From: CANLBN01 sp050633525
Lineage (GTDB): Bacteria > Pseudomonadota > Gammaproteobacteria > Pseudomonadales > Cellvibrionaceae
Length of the DNA stretch: 64,000 bases
Assembly (NCBI GenBank): GCA_050633525.1
Contig: JBOEGR010000033.1
Span: forward strand, 1-64,000
Reading direction: 5' to 3'
In this document: positions 9,174 through 18,534 of the stretch, piece after piece
Layout of the letters: every line of letters starts with the position of its first letter
Position numbering within the stretch: position 1 is the first letter of the stretch
Notes under the pieces: model-generated
What the model saw: the letters and a program-made list of their open reading frames with translations, nothing else
Databases searched by the model: none
Told to the model about the DNA's origin: nothing
Translations under genes and position numbers: made by a program

Positions 9174-10573
9174 ATAAAAAAAATATTTTAATTATTGATG
9201 ATGAGCCTGATATCAGGGGCTTACTTTCTATGACATTAGAAAGAATGGGGCACAACACAACTTGTACTGCAAATATTACAGACACAAAAAAAGCATTAGA
9301 TGAAAACCAATTTGAACTTTGCCTCACAGATTTAAAACTGCCTGATGGATCTGGCATTGATATTGTTAAATTACTTCAAGAACAGCACCCTAACACCCCC
9401 GCTATCGTTATCACGGCACATGGCTCTATGGACGTAGCAATAGAAGCGATGAAATATGGTGCTTTTGACTTCATCAACAAACCTGTTGATTTAGCTCACT
9501 TACGCACTTTAATAAGCAATGCACTTAAGACCAATGACAATAAAGCTACAGATGATAGCGTAAACGAAATTGTAGGCGACTCCGCACTAATCAAAAAACT
9601 AAAAGAGAACATAATAAAAGTTTCACGTTCACAGGCTCCCGTTTTTATCCAGGGAGAATCGGGTAGTGGTAAAGAACTTGTCGCACGCGCCATCCATAAA
9701 ACAAGCACACGCAATGGTAAACCTTTTATCGCAGTCAACTGTGGAGCGATACCAAGAGAATTAATGGAAAGTGAATTTTTTGGTCATACAAAAGGCAGTT
9801 TTACCGGAGCACATCAAGACAAACAGGGCTTATTTCAGAGCGCAGAAGGGGGAACACTATTCTTAGATGAAGTTGCTGACTTGCCCATGGACATGCAAGT
9901 AAAATTACTCAGAGCAATTCAAGAAAAAACCATTCGCGCTATTGGTTCACATAAGGAAATAGCTATTGATGTAAGGATATTAAGTGCGACACATAAAGAT
10001 TTATTACACTCAATTGACGAAGGTGTTTTCAGGAACGACCTTTATTATCGCATTAATGTGATAGAGATTAATGTTCCACCTCTCAGGCAACGCAAAGAGG
10101 ATATCAAACTACTCACCAACACGCTCTTAAATAGAATTGCAGAAAAAAATGAAGCCAACCTAACTTCGATATCACGTAGTGCAATTCATGCATTACAAGA
10201 GTATGATTTTCCTGGAAATGTGAGAGAATTAGAAAATATTCTTGAGCGTGCATGTGCATTGTGTGCCGAGTCAGGAATAGAAGATGAAGATTTGCAGCTT
10301 GACCGAGAAACCCACAGAACAAATACAATTGAAAAATCGAACAATACACAACAGAACGTAGAAAATAGTGATGCATCTGAAAAGAAGGATAGCTACCAAT
10401 TCGATGCAAACACCATGTCACTAGATGAACATTTAGAGAACATAGAAAAAGATATTATCTTAAATCATCTAGAGAAAAATCGTTGGAACAGAACGACTAC
10501 CGCGAAAGTATTGGGCGTCACTTTTCGATCACTGCGCTATCGTCTAAAAAAATTAGGGATTGACGACGAATGA
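9170..10573 (+). CDS. pilR: PilR, sigma-54-dependent response regulator
   Basis: This is an NtrC-type activator. The receiver domain has phospho-acceptor D54 and conserved K104. The AAA+ domain has Walker A GESGSGKE (162-169) and the sigma-54 contact loop GSFTGA (209-214), a variant of GAFTGA. A C-terminal Fis-type helix-turn-helix is present (RTTTAKVLGVTFRSLRYRLK). It should activate RpoN-dependent pilin promoters when phosphorylated by PilS. rpoN itself is at 50.7 kb, while the major pilin gene is not in this window. Short tandem hairpins follow the stop codon. Confidence 0.95.
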   Translation: MNKKNILIIDDEPDIRGLLSMTLERMGHNTTCTANITDTKKALDENQFELCLTDLKLPDGSGIDIVKLLQEQHPNTPAIVITAHGSMDVAIEAMKYGAFDFINKPVDLAHLRTLISNALKTNDNKATDDSVNEIVGDSALIKKLKENIIKVSRSQAPVFIQGESGSGKELVARAIHKTSTRNGKPFIAVNCGAIPRELMESEFFGHTKGSFTGAHQDKQGLFQSAEGGTLFLDEVADLPMDMQVKLLRAIQEKTIRAIGSHKEIAIDVRILSATHKDLLHSIDEGVFRNDLYYRINVIEINVPPLRQRKEDIKLLTNTLLNRIAEKNEANLTSISRSAIHALQEYDFPGNVRELENILERACALCAESGIEDEDLQLDRETHRTNTIEKSNNTQQNVENSDASEKKDSYQFDANTMSLDEHLENIEKDIILNHLEKNRWNRTTTAKVLGVTFRSLRYRLKKLGIDDE

Positions 10574-10594
10574 TTTAGTAGTATTATAACGACA

Positions 10595-10633
10595 GCTACA
10601 GGATGTAGCACTGGACTGAACCGTTCAGATTCT
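10595..10633 (+). terminator. Tandem small hairpins after pilR
   Basis: There are two consecutive hairpins. GCTACA/TGTAGC has a 3-nt loop (10595-10609). CTGAA/TTCAG has a 3-nt loop (10616-10628) and is followed by ATTCTTTT. Together they may end or attenuate pilSR transcription before fimT. The second stem is only 5 bp, so confidence is modest. Confidence 0.35.
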
Positions 10634-10659
10634 TTTAATGCCCAAGGAAGGAGCATAGC

Positions 10660-11208
10660 ATGCGTAACTCACGTCTATTTTTATCACACCAACTCGGCTT
10701 CACTTTACTTAACATTCTAATCACTCTAGTGATCAGTGGCATTCTAGCATCCGCAGGAATCCCTCCTTTTAAGCGCTTACTTAACAACTATCAAGCTAAT
10801 AACGCGTACGAACAATTGTTTACACTAGTACAATTCACACGTATCCAGTCTGTGAATTATAGAGGCCAGGTAATCTTGTGTCCCAGCACAGACCAAAAAG
10901 AATGTATAAATGATTGGAATCAAACTTTGATGGTATTTGTTGATAGCAACAACGATGAAACTCGCAACGCAGACGAATTATTGTTACAACTTAAACACGC
11001 AAATGTCGATAATGAAAATACGAATTGGAAAGCCTCAGGTAGCCGTCGATATCTACGTTTTAAAGCAGATGGCTCGACAAGTAACCAAAATGGTCGATTA
11101 AGCTATTGTTTAGAAAGCAACGGAGAGGTCTATGCCAGACAAATTATTGTGTATCGAACAGGTAGAGCCAGAAAAGCGAGTGAGGAAGAAGCATTAAAAC
11201 AGTGCTGA
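10660..11208 (+). CDS. fimT: FimT-like minor pseudopilin (DNA-uptake type)
   Basis: This is a GspH/FimT-family prepilin. The prepilin peptidase site is HQLG^FTLLN, giving a 13-residue leader and an N-methylated Phe14, followed by a hydrophobic helix. Mature position +5 is Asn rather than the almost universal Glu. The C-terminus carries GRAR (168-171), matching the GRxR motif reported for DNA-binding FimT proteins in natural transformation. This makes it FimT rather than a second FimU. A good SD (AAGGAGG-like, 10645-10652) precedes the ATG. It follows pilR on the same strand and is tail-to-tail with pilE, 4 nt away. Confidence 0.8.
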   Translation: MRNSRLFLSHQLGFTLLNILITLVISGILASAGIPPFKRLLNNYQANNAYEQLFTLVQFTRIQSVNYRGQVILCPSTDQKECINDWNQTLMVFVDSNNDETRNADELLLQLKHANVDNENTNWKASGSRRYLRFKADGSTSNQNGRLSYCLESNGEVYARQIIVYRTGRARKASEEEALKQC

Positions 11209-11212
11209 GGTA

Positions 11213-11641
11213 TTAACGCCAGCACTCTTCGGCAGTAAGAGTGTGACTACCACTGACATCCCTTACTCCTGTATTAGTCAGTGTTAAGTTACCACAGTAA
11301 GTATCTGGGTTTGTGGGAGTCAATGTAATTGTATACGTGGTATTTCCTGCACCAGTGGCTACAGCCACCGTGTACTCACCATTTTGACTTTGCAAGCCAT
11401 TGGTTAAACCTAAATCAGCTGCCAATGTCGCCGTTGAAGAGTAACGACTATTTTCAGTATAAAAGCGCTCCTGTCGTGACATAAGGTCTAAAGCAAAAGC
11501 TAAACCCTCAGCACGTCGCCCATCAACTACTTGCTTCTGATAAAAAGGAATAGCTACCGCAGCTAAAATACCTACAATTGCAACCACAATCATTAGCTCA
11601 ATTAAAGTAAAGCCCGCTTGTTTCTTTTGAATAGTAAACAT
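11213..11641 (-). CDS. pilE: PilE-type type IV (minor) pilin
   Basis: A type IV pilin of 142 aa when started at the ATG at 11641, where the leader MFTIQKKQAG is cleaved before Phe11 (GFTLIELMIVV, Glu at +5). The open frame extends upstream to 11716, but that would place 25 residues ahead of the leader. The C-terminal half has two cysteines (TYC and EECW) that would form the usual D-loop disulfide. It is the last gene of the fimU-pilVWXY1Y2E operon, as in P. aeruginosa, where PilE is a minor pilin of the priming complex. Confidence 0.88.
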   Translation of the reverse strand: MFTIQKKQAGFTLIELMIVVAIVGILAAVAIPFYQKQVVDGRRAEGLAFALDLMSRQERFYTENSRYSSTATLAADLGLTNGLQSQNGEYTVAVATGAGNTTYTITLTPTNPDTYCGNLTLTNTGVRDVSGSHTLTAEECWR

Positions 11642-11669
11642 ACCTAGCACTCGATTACATAACTCATAT

Positions 11670-11978
11670 TTATTTAGGCAAAATGGTAATTGACTCAATA
11701 TATCTCTTATTTCCATCTACAGAAGATTTAAACAACACCTTTTGCCCTACTTTTAACGCATAACGATTCAACTCACGTCGATCTTTTCTTACCGTCATTC
11801 CAATTCGCATCGCATATTCATAATCATCAATGACTATGCGGCTATTTGTATTATCAACAAAATGAATAATGTAGTCTTTTTTAACAATTTCATCAGTGCC
11901 TTCTGGAGTTCCTGCGAAGCCCTGAAAGGATATAAAAGTAGCTACAAGAAAAATACAACGTTTAAATAATATCATCAT
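11670..11978 (-). CDS. Small secreted protein in the pilY2 position
   Basis: A 102-aa protein starting with a signal peptide (MMILFKR, hydrophobic core, probable cleavage after QGFA). The rest is a basic, beta-rich-looking segment. It lies between pilY1 (10 nt away) and pilE (28 nt from its ATG), exactly where P. aeruginosa has pilY2, a small protein of about 115 aa. I see no motif that proves homology, so PilY2 is a positional inference. Confidence 0.7.
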   Translation of the reverse strand: MMILFKRCIFLVATFISFQGFAGTPEGTDEIVKKDYIIHFVDNTNSRIVIDDYEYAMRIGMTVRKDRRELNRYALKVGQKVLFKSSVDGNKRYIESITILPK

Positions 11979-11988
11979 TAAATCACTC

Positions 11989-14900
11989 TTATCTCAAAAT
12001 CGACCACGATTTTCTACCTGATAAAATGGGGGCAGCAATAGTTATATCATCAACATCAATCGAGCCATCCGCATTAGTTGTAACAAGCTTAGGGTCTCCT
12101 CCAGCGCTTATACTACCTAAACCAACAGCAGCACCACTTAAAGGAGTGACGGGCGCAGAACTGTCTGCAACGCCATCTCCATTTGTATCAAATATAGAGA
12201 AATCAGCTTCCGTACCATCATAGCTATTTAAAGCGATAAGGTAAGCGTTACCATCCCTATTACACACTTCCCCGCTGGGTATAGTAACCACAAAGAAAAC
12301 TATTTGCCCTAAAACTAATGGATTAATAACCGCTCTACCTCCCTCAAAGAAAGTAGTAGAAGGTATCGTTAAATCAATATACCACCCTAATTCGCTAGTC
12401 GGCACATAATCAACCGAATTACTTGTAATACCAATAAGACCGCTAGTATTAGTGAATGACTGACCTTGAAGATCACTTCTATCTAGATCGCCATAAAGGC
12501 TAGAAGTACTCGTTGACCCAGCATCCCACACAGCATAAAAAGACTGTGTTGTTGTATCACTATCATCACCTTGAGCCACAAATTGACCGGTGCCAAAGTA
12601 AACCAAAACATTAGGCGAGGTAGAGAAGGAACGTCTAGCGGGGTGAGTTGTTATTTCTGGCCTAACAGTAATGGGCTGACGGTTAGCAGTGGTACATGGA
12701 GATGCTGTACACGCTCTAAACAAAGGCTCACCACCAAAAGCGACACCCCAGTTACTTGGGTCCGTATCTGCCACATTAAAGACCCACATATTGCCATGGA
12801 GGTCGCCAGCATAAATTCGGTCAACCCTAAAATCACCATTTAAATCAGCAATAGTAGGAGATGACAAACCGTTACAATCACTATTAATATCCGCACAACT
12901 GCTATTAACAATACTACCTTCACCAGTATCGAGCTCTCTGGCTTCACCCGTCTCTAAGTCGACGATAAATAATTTTGCCGTGCCATCACCTTCTGAATTA
13001 TAGCCATTAGCAATAATAGCAACCCAACTACCATCATTCATTTTGGCGATTTGTGGACGGCTATAGGTAAAGCCCAAGTCGGCATCTCCCCCAGCTGCAG
13101 GATTAGTATCAACATCTAAAGAAGCATCGCCAACAAACTCAAACTCGACAATACTACTGGCATTGCCTTGGTCCGCTAAAACCGTTGGATCAGTCACATC
13201 CAAAGCATAAATTCCACGGCCACCAGAACGAACGCCGCCCACTAAAAAGGTTCGCCAGTCACCGTCAACATACACATCTCTGATTGTTGGTGTCGAATCG
13301 ACGTAAGCTAAATGTGAATAGTCAGTCTCAGCGAGAGAGTGCAAATCATTGACTAAAAAGCTAGGGATATACGCAAACACTTCGTTGCCGCCCGTCTCAC
13401 TACCATCAAAGCCATGCAGCATGCCATCGTTACCTCCAACAAAGACGAGAGGCGCACGCGTTTCTCTGTCGATCACAAACTGATTATACTCGCTACCCAC
13501 TCCCTCGATTAAATTGGGGTAACCCTCATTGGGTGGCCCCATATACTGAGGAGAAGAGTGAATAAAAGAACCTAGAGGGTTGCCATTCCGAGAGCGAAAT
13601 ATACCTGAGCCGGCACTGGTGACTTCATTACTTGCATCACCCCTTAAAAAATCAACCAAATCATCACCAAAAGTCTGATTGGCTGTAGTCTCTGAGGCAT
13701 CTACCGTTGCAGGACTGAAAGGCGCATTTGTTAATAAGTTGCTTACTTGTTGACTACTTAATGTGCTTGAAGAAACAGTTGAGTAAGGGCTGGGAAATTC
13801 AAATGGAACACCCTGAACACCATTATAGGTAATAATACTACGTGAAGATTGCGAAGGGACGATATCACCAGCAGACCATATAGGGGCATCAAAATCAATA
13901 TTGCCATCTCCATCGAAGCGATACGCCAATAAGTTACCCGTCCAATCTTCCGTCGAAAATCTACTCCTAAAAACCAAAGTATCTGAGGTAATGCTACCTG
14001 ACGTAAAAGAGGCTGCTGATGCGCTCGCAGTTCTATCTCCAATATCATCAATAGCAGCAGACAGAGAAGTAATAAGCTGCTGAGGATTGCCTGCACTTAG
14101 AAAGTCGCCTCGCCCATTCCAAGCAGCATGCCGCATATCATCAATGGTGGTCGGTTGGTTCGCCGAAGGTTGAGGCCAAGTGAAGCTAGCATCACCCACA
14201 TTAGGGCTTGTAGTTAAGTTACCGTTAACCCCAAAGGCAACTGTGTATGTGGTTAAATGTTGATGCGGAATTTCTACGTCTAGTTGATGAGCATCATCCA
14301 CCTGCAAATCATCTGACAATGTCGAGGATAAGTCATTCTCCAAATACTCCATCGCAATATCGGCGAGGGTGGTTCGGCTAGTGACCGTATCAGCAAAGCT
14401 AGTACCATCCCAAATAGTATTATTATCACCGTCGGTATTACCCAAACCTAAATTATTGGCATCCGTATTCCAATAGCCATCAGAAAAAACCACAGCGAAA
14501 TTTTGTTGGCAAGAGCCACCGTCTGTAGCAGAAAATAAAGGCGTATTTGCATTTAATGTTTCGCCAGCCGCATGAGTAGGCCTTGGATTGCCAAATAAAT
14601 TACCCGAATTACTACCTTCTCTAAAGTAATCCCCCACTTGCATTAAATTGGAACGTAAAGGCGTACCGTTACTAGAATCTACATTAAATAAATTGGCCTT
14701 TAAGGTTGCTTTAGAAGCATTATTTTGCATATTCTGTATCAGTGTACCCACACCATTACCATCAAGACTATTGTTATGCAAAGTCGCCATTCCCATACGT
14801 GAGCTACTGTCTTCAATAATTTCAGACAAAGCACGCTTAGCAACATATTCACGCTTACGGTAATAAGAATACCAATTGGCAAAATTAACTTGCTGTACTG

Positions 14901-15483
14901 CGTTCATCGAAAACACAGATACAAAATTCGCGTACATTTGAGCCACTGTACCCGCATCACCACAATCGCCAACATCAAATAATCCATTGCCGTTGACATC
15001 AGAAAAAGGGATATAACCGGGTATACCCAAAGCACCATCATTCTGTGTCACTAAATTTTGATTACCCAGCGCAGGATTAAATGGATTCACTGCTGCGGCT
15101 GTAGGAATCTGATCCGCATAGGGGTTACCATTAATATCGACGCCCACCCAAGGTGTATAAGTCTGAGCGGGATCGTAATACATCACATTGTATAAGGCAC
15201 AAGACTCTAGCAGCTCTGTCTGATCAGAGGGTGTAGGTGTCAGGTCAATATTGCCGCTATCTGGATTACCAGCATAAATACTAGCTCGCGCACCTGAAGA
15301 TTGAAGTACCTCCCAATCCATACTGCCGGAATCATCTAATAAGAAGAAAATATTCGGCTGCACACTGGTTGAAATATTGAGCGGTAAATCCTCTAAAATA
15401 CCGGGCGCAGCCAGCGCATTGCAGCTAGCCAGTGTTGCCCCCGCCAATGTCAGGGATTTAAATAGGGAAGTCTTTTGTCTCAT
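11989..15483 (-). CDS. pilY1: PilY1-type pilus adhesin / priming protein
   Basis: PilY1/PilC family, 1164 aa: a secreted pilus-tip adhesin and mechanosensor that also promotes pilus assembly. It has a signal peptide (about 1-25) and an N-terminal von Willebrand A-like domain with the MIDAS sequence DDSGS at 50-54. The C-terminal seven-bladed PilY beta-propeller contains a calcium loop DLNGDFRVD followed by YAGDLHG near residues 880-895. Further Asp/Asn-Gly loops (DVNGNGLFD, DTNGDGVAD) may bind calcium. The SD AGGTG precedes the ATG. It lies between pilX and the pilY2-position gene. Confidence 0.93.
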   Translation of the reverse strand: MRQKTSLFKSLTLAGATLASCNALAAPGILEDLPLNISTSVQPNIFFLLDDSGSMDWEVLQSSGARASIYAGNPDSGNIDLTPTPSDQTELLESCALYNVMYYDPAQTYTPWVGVDINGNPYADQIPTAAAVNPFNPALGNQNLVTQNDGALGIPGYIPFSDVNGNGLFDVGDCGDAGTVAQMYANFVSVFSMNAVQQVNFANWYSYYRKREYVAKRALSEIIEDSSSRMGMATLHNNSLDGNGVGTLIQNMQNNASKATLKANLFNVDSSNGTPLRSNLMQVGDYFREGSNSGNLFGNPRPTHAAGETLNANTPLFSATDGGSCQQNFAVVFSDGYWNTDANNLGLGNTDGDNNTIWDGTSFADTVTSRTTLADIAMEYLENDLSSTLSDDLQVDDAHQLDVEIPHQHLTTYTVAFGVNGNLTTSPNVGDASFTWPQPSANQPTTIDDMRHAAWNGRGDFLSAGNPQQLITSLSAAIDDIGDRTASASAASFTSGSITSDTLVFRSRFSTEDWTGNLLAYRFDGDGNIDFDAPIWSAGDIVPSQSSRSIITYNGVQGVPFEFPSPYSTVSSSTLSSQQVSNLLTNAPFSPATVDASETTANQTFGDDLVDFLRGDASNEVTSAGSGIFRSRNGNPLGSFIHSSPQYMGPPNEGYPNLIEGVGSEYNQFVIDRETRAPLVFVGGNDGMLHGFDGSETGGNEVFAYIPSFLVNDLHSLAETDYSHLAYVDSTPTIRDVYVDGDWRTFLVGGVRSGGRGIYALDVTDPTVLADQGNASSIVEFEFVGDASLDVDTNPAAGGDADLGFTYSRPQIAKMNDGSWVAIIANGYNSEGDGTAKLFIVDLETGEARELDTGEGSIVNSSCADINSDCNGLSSPTIADLNGDFRVDRIYAGDLHGNMWVFNVADTDPSNWGVAFGGEPLFRACTASPCTTANRQPITVRPEITTHPARRSFSTSPNVLVYFGTGQFVAQGDDSDTTTQSFYAVWDAGSTSTSSLYGDLDRSDLQGQSFTNTSGLIGITSNSVDYVPTSELGWYIDLTIPSTTFFEGGRAVINPLVLGQIVFFVVTIPSGEVCNRDGNAYLIALNSYDGTEADFSIFDTNGDGVADSSAPVTPLSGAAVGLGSISAGGDPKLVTTNADGSIDVDDITIAAPILSGRKSWSILR

Positions 15484-15504
15484 AACCCACCTCAGTAGGG
15501 ATCT

Positions 15505-16089
15505 CTATCGACTAGCAGTAGAGTAAATACTTTGTAGAACGGCTGTTAAATTATCATCAGCCCCGTAACCAATAGCGGTAATTCGAAACACGAATGGATC
15601 TGTATTTGGTTTATCAGGAGCTCCCTTACTAATATCAATCCCTTGAGAAGAACCTCTAATCGATAATCGCCCAATATATTCAATCGCATATCGTGGAAGA
15701 GTTGCACTGGTCGCCGTTGCTGCTGCGGCAACTGAATTGGTCGATGTCCAACTTTCAGGCTCAGATAAATCAATATCCAGCTCATCGAAACCTGATCGCT
15801 CCCCTAAGTCTCGAACACCAACATATCGTCCATCACCAGGGCCATCAAACTGAAGAGACACATCTTCTCGAGTGCGGATATTCATATTATCCATCACTGT
15901 TTCTGCTTGGCGCAGCGCGGCTTCGGCATTAATACGTGCAATGGATAATTGGCGACTACTACCCGCCATGCGCTCTTGGAGGGTGGCGCCTGACATTAAG
16001 GTCACACCCACTGCCGTCATGACCAATAGCATCACAAGCGCAATAATAATCACCACACCTTGCTGATACTTACGTTTCGTTACCATCAC
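15505..16089 (-). CDS. pilX: PilX-type minor pilin
   Basis: This 194-aa minor pilin has a short basic leader ending YQQG and a hydrophobic helix (VVIIIALVMLLVMTAVG) whose +5 position is Ile, not Glu, as in GspK/PilX-like subunits. It resembles the PilX_N family. The GTG at 16089 is followed directly by an ATG; either could be used, with GAGGA upstream as SD. The operon position between pilW and pilY1 matches Pseudomonas. It probably takes part in the minor-pilin tip complex carrying PilY1. Confidence 0.85.
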   Translation of the reverse strand: MMVTKRKYQQGVVIIIALVMLLVMTAVGVTLMSGATLQERMAGSSRQLSIARINAEAALRQAETVMDNMNIRTREDVSLQFDGPGDGRYVGVRDLGERSGFDELDIDLSEPESWTSTNSVAAAATATSATLPRYAIEYIGRLSIRGSSQGIDISKGAPDKPNTDPFVFRITAIGYGADDNLTAVLQSIYSTASR

Positions 16090-16129
16090 AATGATATCCT
16101 CGTCGCTATCGAATACCGATATATAAAGA

Positions 16130-17290
16130 TTAAAGTTGGTTAGAGAGATTAAATGTTCTTTCTACTTGCCGAACAATTAAACCATTTTCCGAAGTATCTA
16201 CAGTGTTGCCCTGAGACGATACGCCTTCAATTGAGTTAAACTCCATCACAACACGCAAGCGATCCACTCGGCTCCAATCGGTTACACCATTCGCTCTGGA
16301 AAAGAAAAGGAGCCCAGCCGCATCTGTCCAACCATAAAACACTTCCATATTCGAGACACCTTCAACCAACTCCTCGTTAATTCCTTCAAAACGTCGAAAC
16401 AAAGCACAATATTGAGGTGTTGTGCCTGGCACACAAACCTCCCCCGCACCGGCTGAAGCTGCCGTACCAATAAAGTAAAGAGAAGAGCCAGTGGTTCCGC
16501 CGTAAAGATAAGTGGGTGTTAAGCCAATTTTATCTGTCTCTCTATTAGTATCGATTTCAACAGGAACAAAAGAGTTGAGGCCAACTTCCAGAGTATTACG
16601 AACATTAAATTGCCCTCCATTTATCCCATTGTTAGGAGCCACAATACCCGTATCGAACTCAATTCTACCCGCTGATACTGAAGGGTCATTAGAGATCATA
16701 AATACCGCACCAATTTCACAATTTGTTAAGGCAACAACTTGATACTGAGACAACCGTGGATAGTTATTGTCTGCCTGATCAATAATAACGAAATTTGTTG
16801 CCACAGAGTTAGGGTTCGGGAAGTAGGATACAGCTAAAGGAATTCTAAACCGATGATTGACATACCGAACTCTAAACGTATCCGTCCCTGCGGCTACAAG
16901 ACCCGCAGGATTCGTTGCAGCATTGGCAGCTTGATCACCATTCACGATTGAACTGAAGTCAAAGGGTTCACCCGCGGCACTGGCGAGGCCAAGCAAATTA
17001 TTATTAGCAAAGAAATTTTCTGGGCCATCACCGGTATCACGACTCACAGTCGTACTAACACACCCCAAATTACCTGTTTGAGCAATATCCTCTGTAATAC
17101 GGGCATAGACGTAGCGAGAGTTTTCTTGGATTCGAGACAAACCCGTGTTTGCAACCGCATTTTGAGTGGTTGTGCTGAACATCTGTACCACACCTGCCAT
17201 GATAAACAGGCCAATTAACATGGAGATCATCAACTCAATTAGGCCCAAACCTAATTGATGCTGTCTCATTGAACTATCAACAAGCTTCAT
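16130..17290 (-). CDS. pilW: PilW-type minor pilin
   Basis: This 386-aa prepilin-like protein has the processing site HQLG^LGLIELMISML, with Glu at +5, followed by a long C-terminal domain. PilW is the large minor pilin of the tip complex with PilV, PilX and FimU. Its start codon overlaps the pilV stop (TAATG), indicating translational coupling. Several acidic and Asn-rich loops are present, but I can name no catalytic motif. Synteny supports the identification. Confidence 0.88.
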   Translation of the reverse strand: MKLVDSSMRQHQLGLGLIELMISMLIGLFIMAGVVQMFSTTTQNAVANTGLSRIQENSRYVYARITEDIAQTGNLGCVSTTVSRDTGDGPENFFANNNLLGLASAAGEPFDFSSIVNGDQAANAATNPAGLVAAGTDTFRVRYVNHRFRIPLAVSYFPNPNSVATNFVIIDQADNNYPRLSQYQVVALTNCEIGAVFMISNDPSVSAGRIEFDTGIVAPNNGINGGQFNVRNTLEVGLNSFVPVEIDTNRETDKIGLTPTYLYGGTTGSSLYFIGTAASAGAGEVCVPGTTPQYCALFRRFEGINEELVEGVSNMEVFYGWTDAAGLLFFSRANGVTDWSRVDRLRVVMEFNSIEGVSSQGNTVDTSENGLIVRQVERTFNLSNQL

Positions 17291-17853
17291 TAAGGTCTTA
17301 CCTCCATACGGAAACAGGTTAAGTTACCCGTTGCAGATTTATCGCTGCTGTCACAATTAGTACCTGTGGCACCAGTACGATCCTGGTCCCAGTAGATAGT
17401 GATGGTGTAAATAGGTGCAGCCCAAGTTACCGTTCCACGACCACTAGGAAGCGAAATATCGTCACTATTGAACAGCTGTTGCCAAGCTGCCTGATCATAG
17501 GTCACGGTATTAGCAGGATCACAACCACCACCGGCAACAGGATCTTCACAATTAGGGTCAGTAACCGGACTGGATGTATCTGTAGCGCCATACTGCCCAG
17601 TAATAGCGCCTCTATTGCCATTCGTCTCTGCACTGCCATAAGCCAAAATTCGATCCGCCATATCTTGGGCTAATATTTGGGCCTGCCCCACAAACTCGGC
17701 TCGCTGATTACTGTTTAAACCATTCGCTTGTAAACTGAGGACGCCCAAAAGTCCAACGGCAAGAATTAACAGAGACACCATCACCTCAATAATGCCTGCA
17801 CCGCACTGAGATTTAAGTATTTTTGGCATAGATAAAACGGAATTTAAGGACAT
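17290..17853 (-). CDS. pilV: PilV-type minor pilin
   Basis: This 187-aa protein has a prepilin signal QCG^AGIIEVMVSLLILAVG (Glu at +5), the typical PilV/GspI-like N-terminus. The C-terminal domain has four cysteines: NCEDP, GCDP, NCDSS and TCFR. It overlaps fimU by 10 nt upstream and pilW by 1 nt downstream, so the three are coupled. It is part of the FimU-PilVWX minor pilin complex that initiates pilus assembly. Confidence 0.87.
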   Translation of the reverse strand: MSLNSVLSMPKILKSQCGAGIIEVMVSLLILAVGLLGVLSLQANGLNSNQRAEFVGQAQILAQDMADRILAYGSAETNGNRGAITGQYGATDTSSPVTDPNCEDPVAGGGCDPANTVTYDQAAWQQLFNSDDISLPSGRGTVTWAAPIYTITIYWDQDRTGATGTNCDSSDKSATGNLTCFRMEVRP

Positions 17854-18404
17854 GAGACGGCCCCATAAGTTGAAGTACCAGTTCCAATATTGGTAACATT
17901 GATTGTACGGGCTGCCGCTGTATCGTTATTTTCGGCACAGATTCGAAAGCTCACTGCGGCCCCAGGAGTTTGATTCTCACCAAGGCTATTATAAGTAATA
18001 CGAGTGACACCTGCTGCACCCCGCACTGTGGTCACATTAGCGGTATTATCATGGACTCTCAATACCTCATCGGCTGCAAGGCCACCGCCGCCAGCAGTAA
18101 TTAAGCCATCACCGTTAAAATCAACAAAGACAGTCCAACCACTATCCCAGCTAGCGCCATTCGGGCAATTTACCCCGGCACAAATAGTCACATTCTCGAC
18201 TCGAGCAACAGCCTGGCCTCGGCTGTAATTCAACGAATTCAGTAACTGGCCAGAGGTTGACCTAGCGGACATGCTGTCCAAAAAGTCGACCATCTTTGGT
18301 ACACCTGCTCCGACTAGGACACCAAATATGACCAAAGAAACTAACAGCTCTACCAAGGTAAACCCGTATTGATTTTGCTTATGTTTCATCATTTTTCTCT
18401 TCAT
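17844..18404 (-). CDS. fimU: FimU-type minor pilin (GspH family)
   Basis: This GspH/FimT-domain prepilin is the first gene of the minor pilin operon. Processing is at NQYG^FTLVELLVSLV with Glu at +5. The first ATG (18404) has no visible SD. Two further ATGs (18392 and 18389) follow a GA-rich stretch and would give the standard short leader, so the true start may be there. FimU connects the minor pilin complex to the major pilin. Unlike the gene at 10660 it lacks a GRxR tail, hence FimU rather than FimT. Confidence 0.85.
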   Translation of the reverse strand: MKRKMMKHKQNQYGFTLVELLVSLVIFGVLVGAGVPKMVDFLDSMSARSTSGQLLNSLNYSRGQAVARVENVTICAGVNCPNGASWDSGWTVFVDFNGDGLITAGGGGLAADEVLRVHDNTANVTTVRGAAGVTRITYNSLGENQTPGAAVSFRICAENNDTAAARTINVTNIGTGTSTYGAVSCP

Positions 18405-18534
18405 GATCTAACTATACACCGCCTATCAGCAAGCACCATGGCTAGCCAGACAAGCGGTTGGTTTTTAGAGATTAGTTGAATATGGGAATGGTTAAATGTT
18501 ACCTAGGTCACAAAACCAATATTTTCTGATCGAT

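Noticed and set aside
10113..10421. Open frame antisense to pilR
   Set aside because: Covers the conserved AAA+/HTH part of pilR on the other strand and looks like non-coding translation (Leu/His/Phe rich).
10574..10659. Search for a sigma-54 promoter before fimT
   Set aside because: Only TGGACTG-like sequence without the -12 GC at proper spacing was found.
18425..18465. Possible sigma-54 promoter (TGG...GC) upstream of fimU
   Set aside because: The GG-to-GC spacing is 11 rather than the strict 10 nt, so it does not meet the -24/-12 rule.
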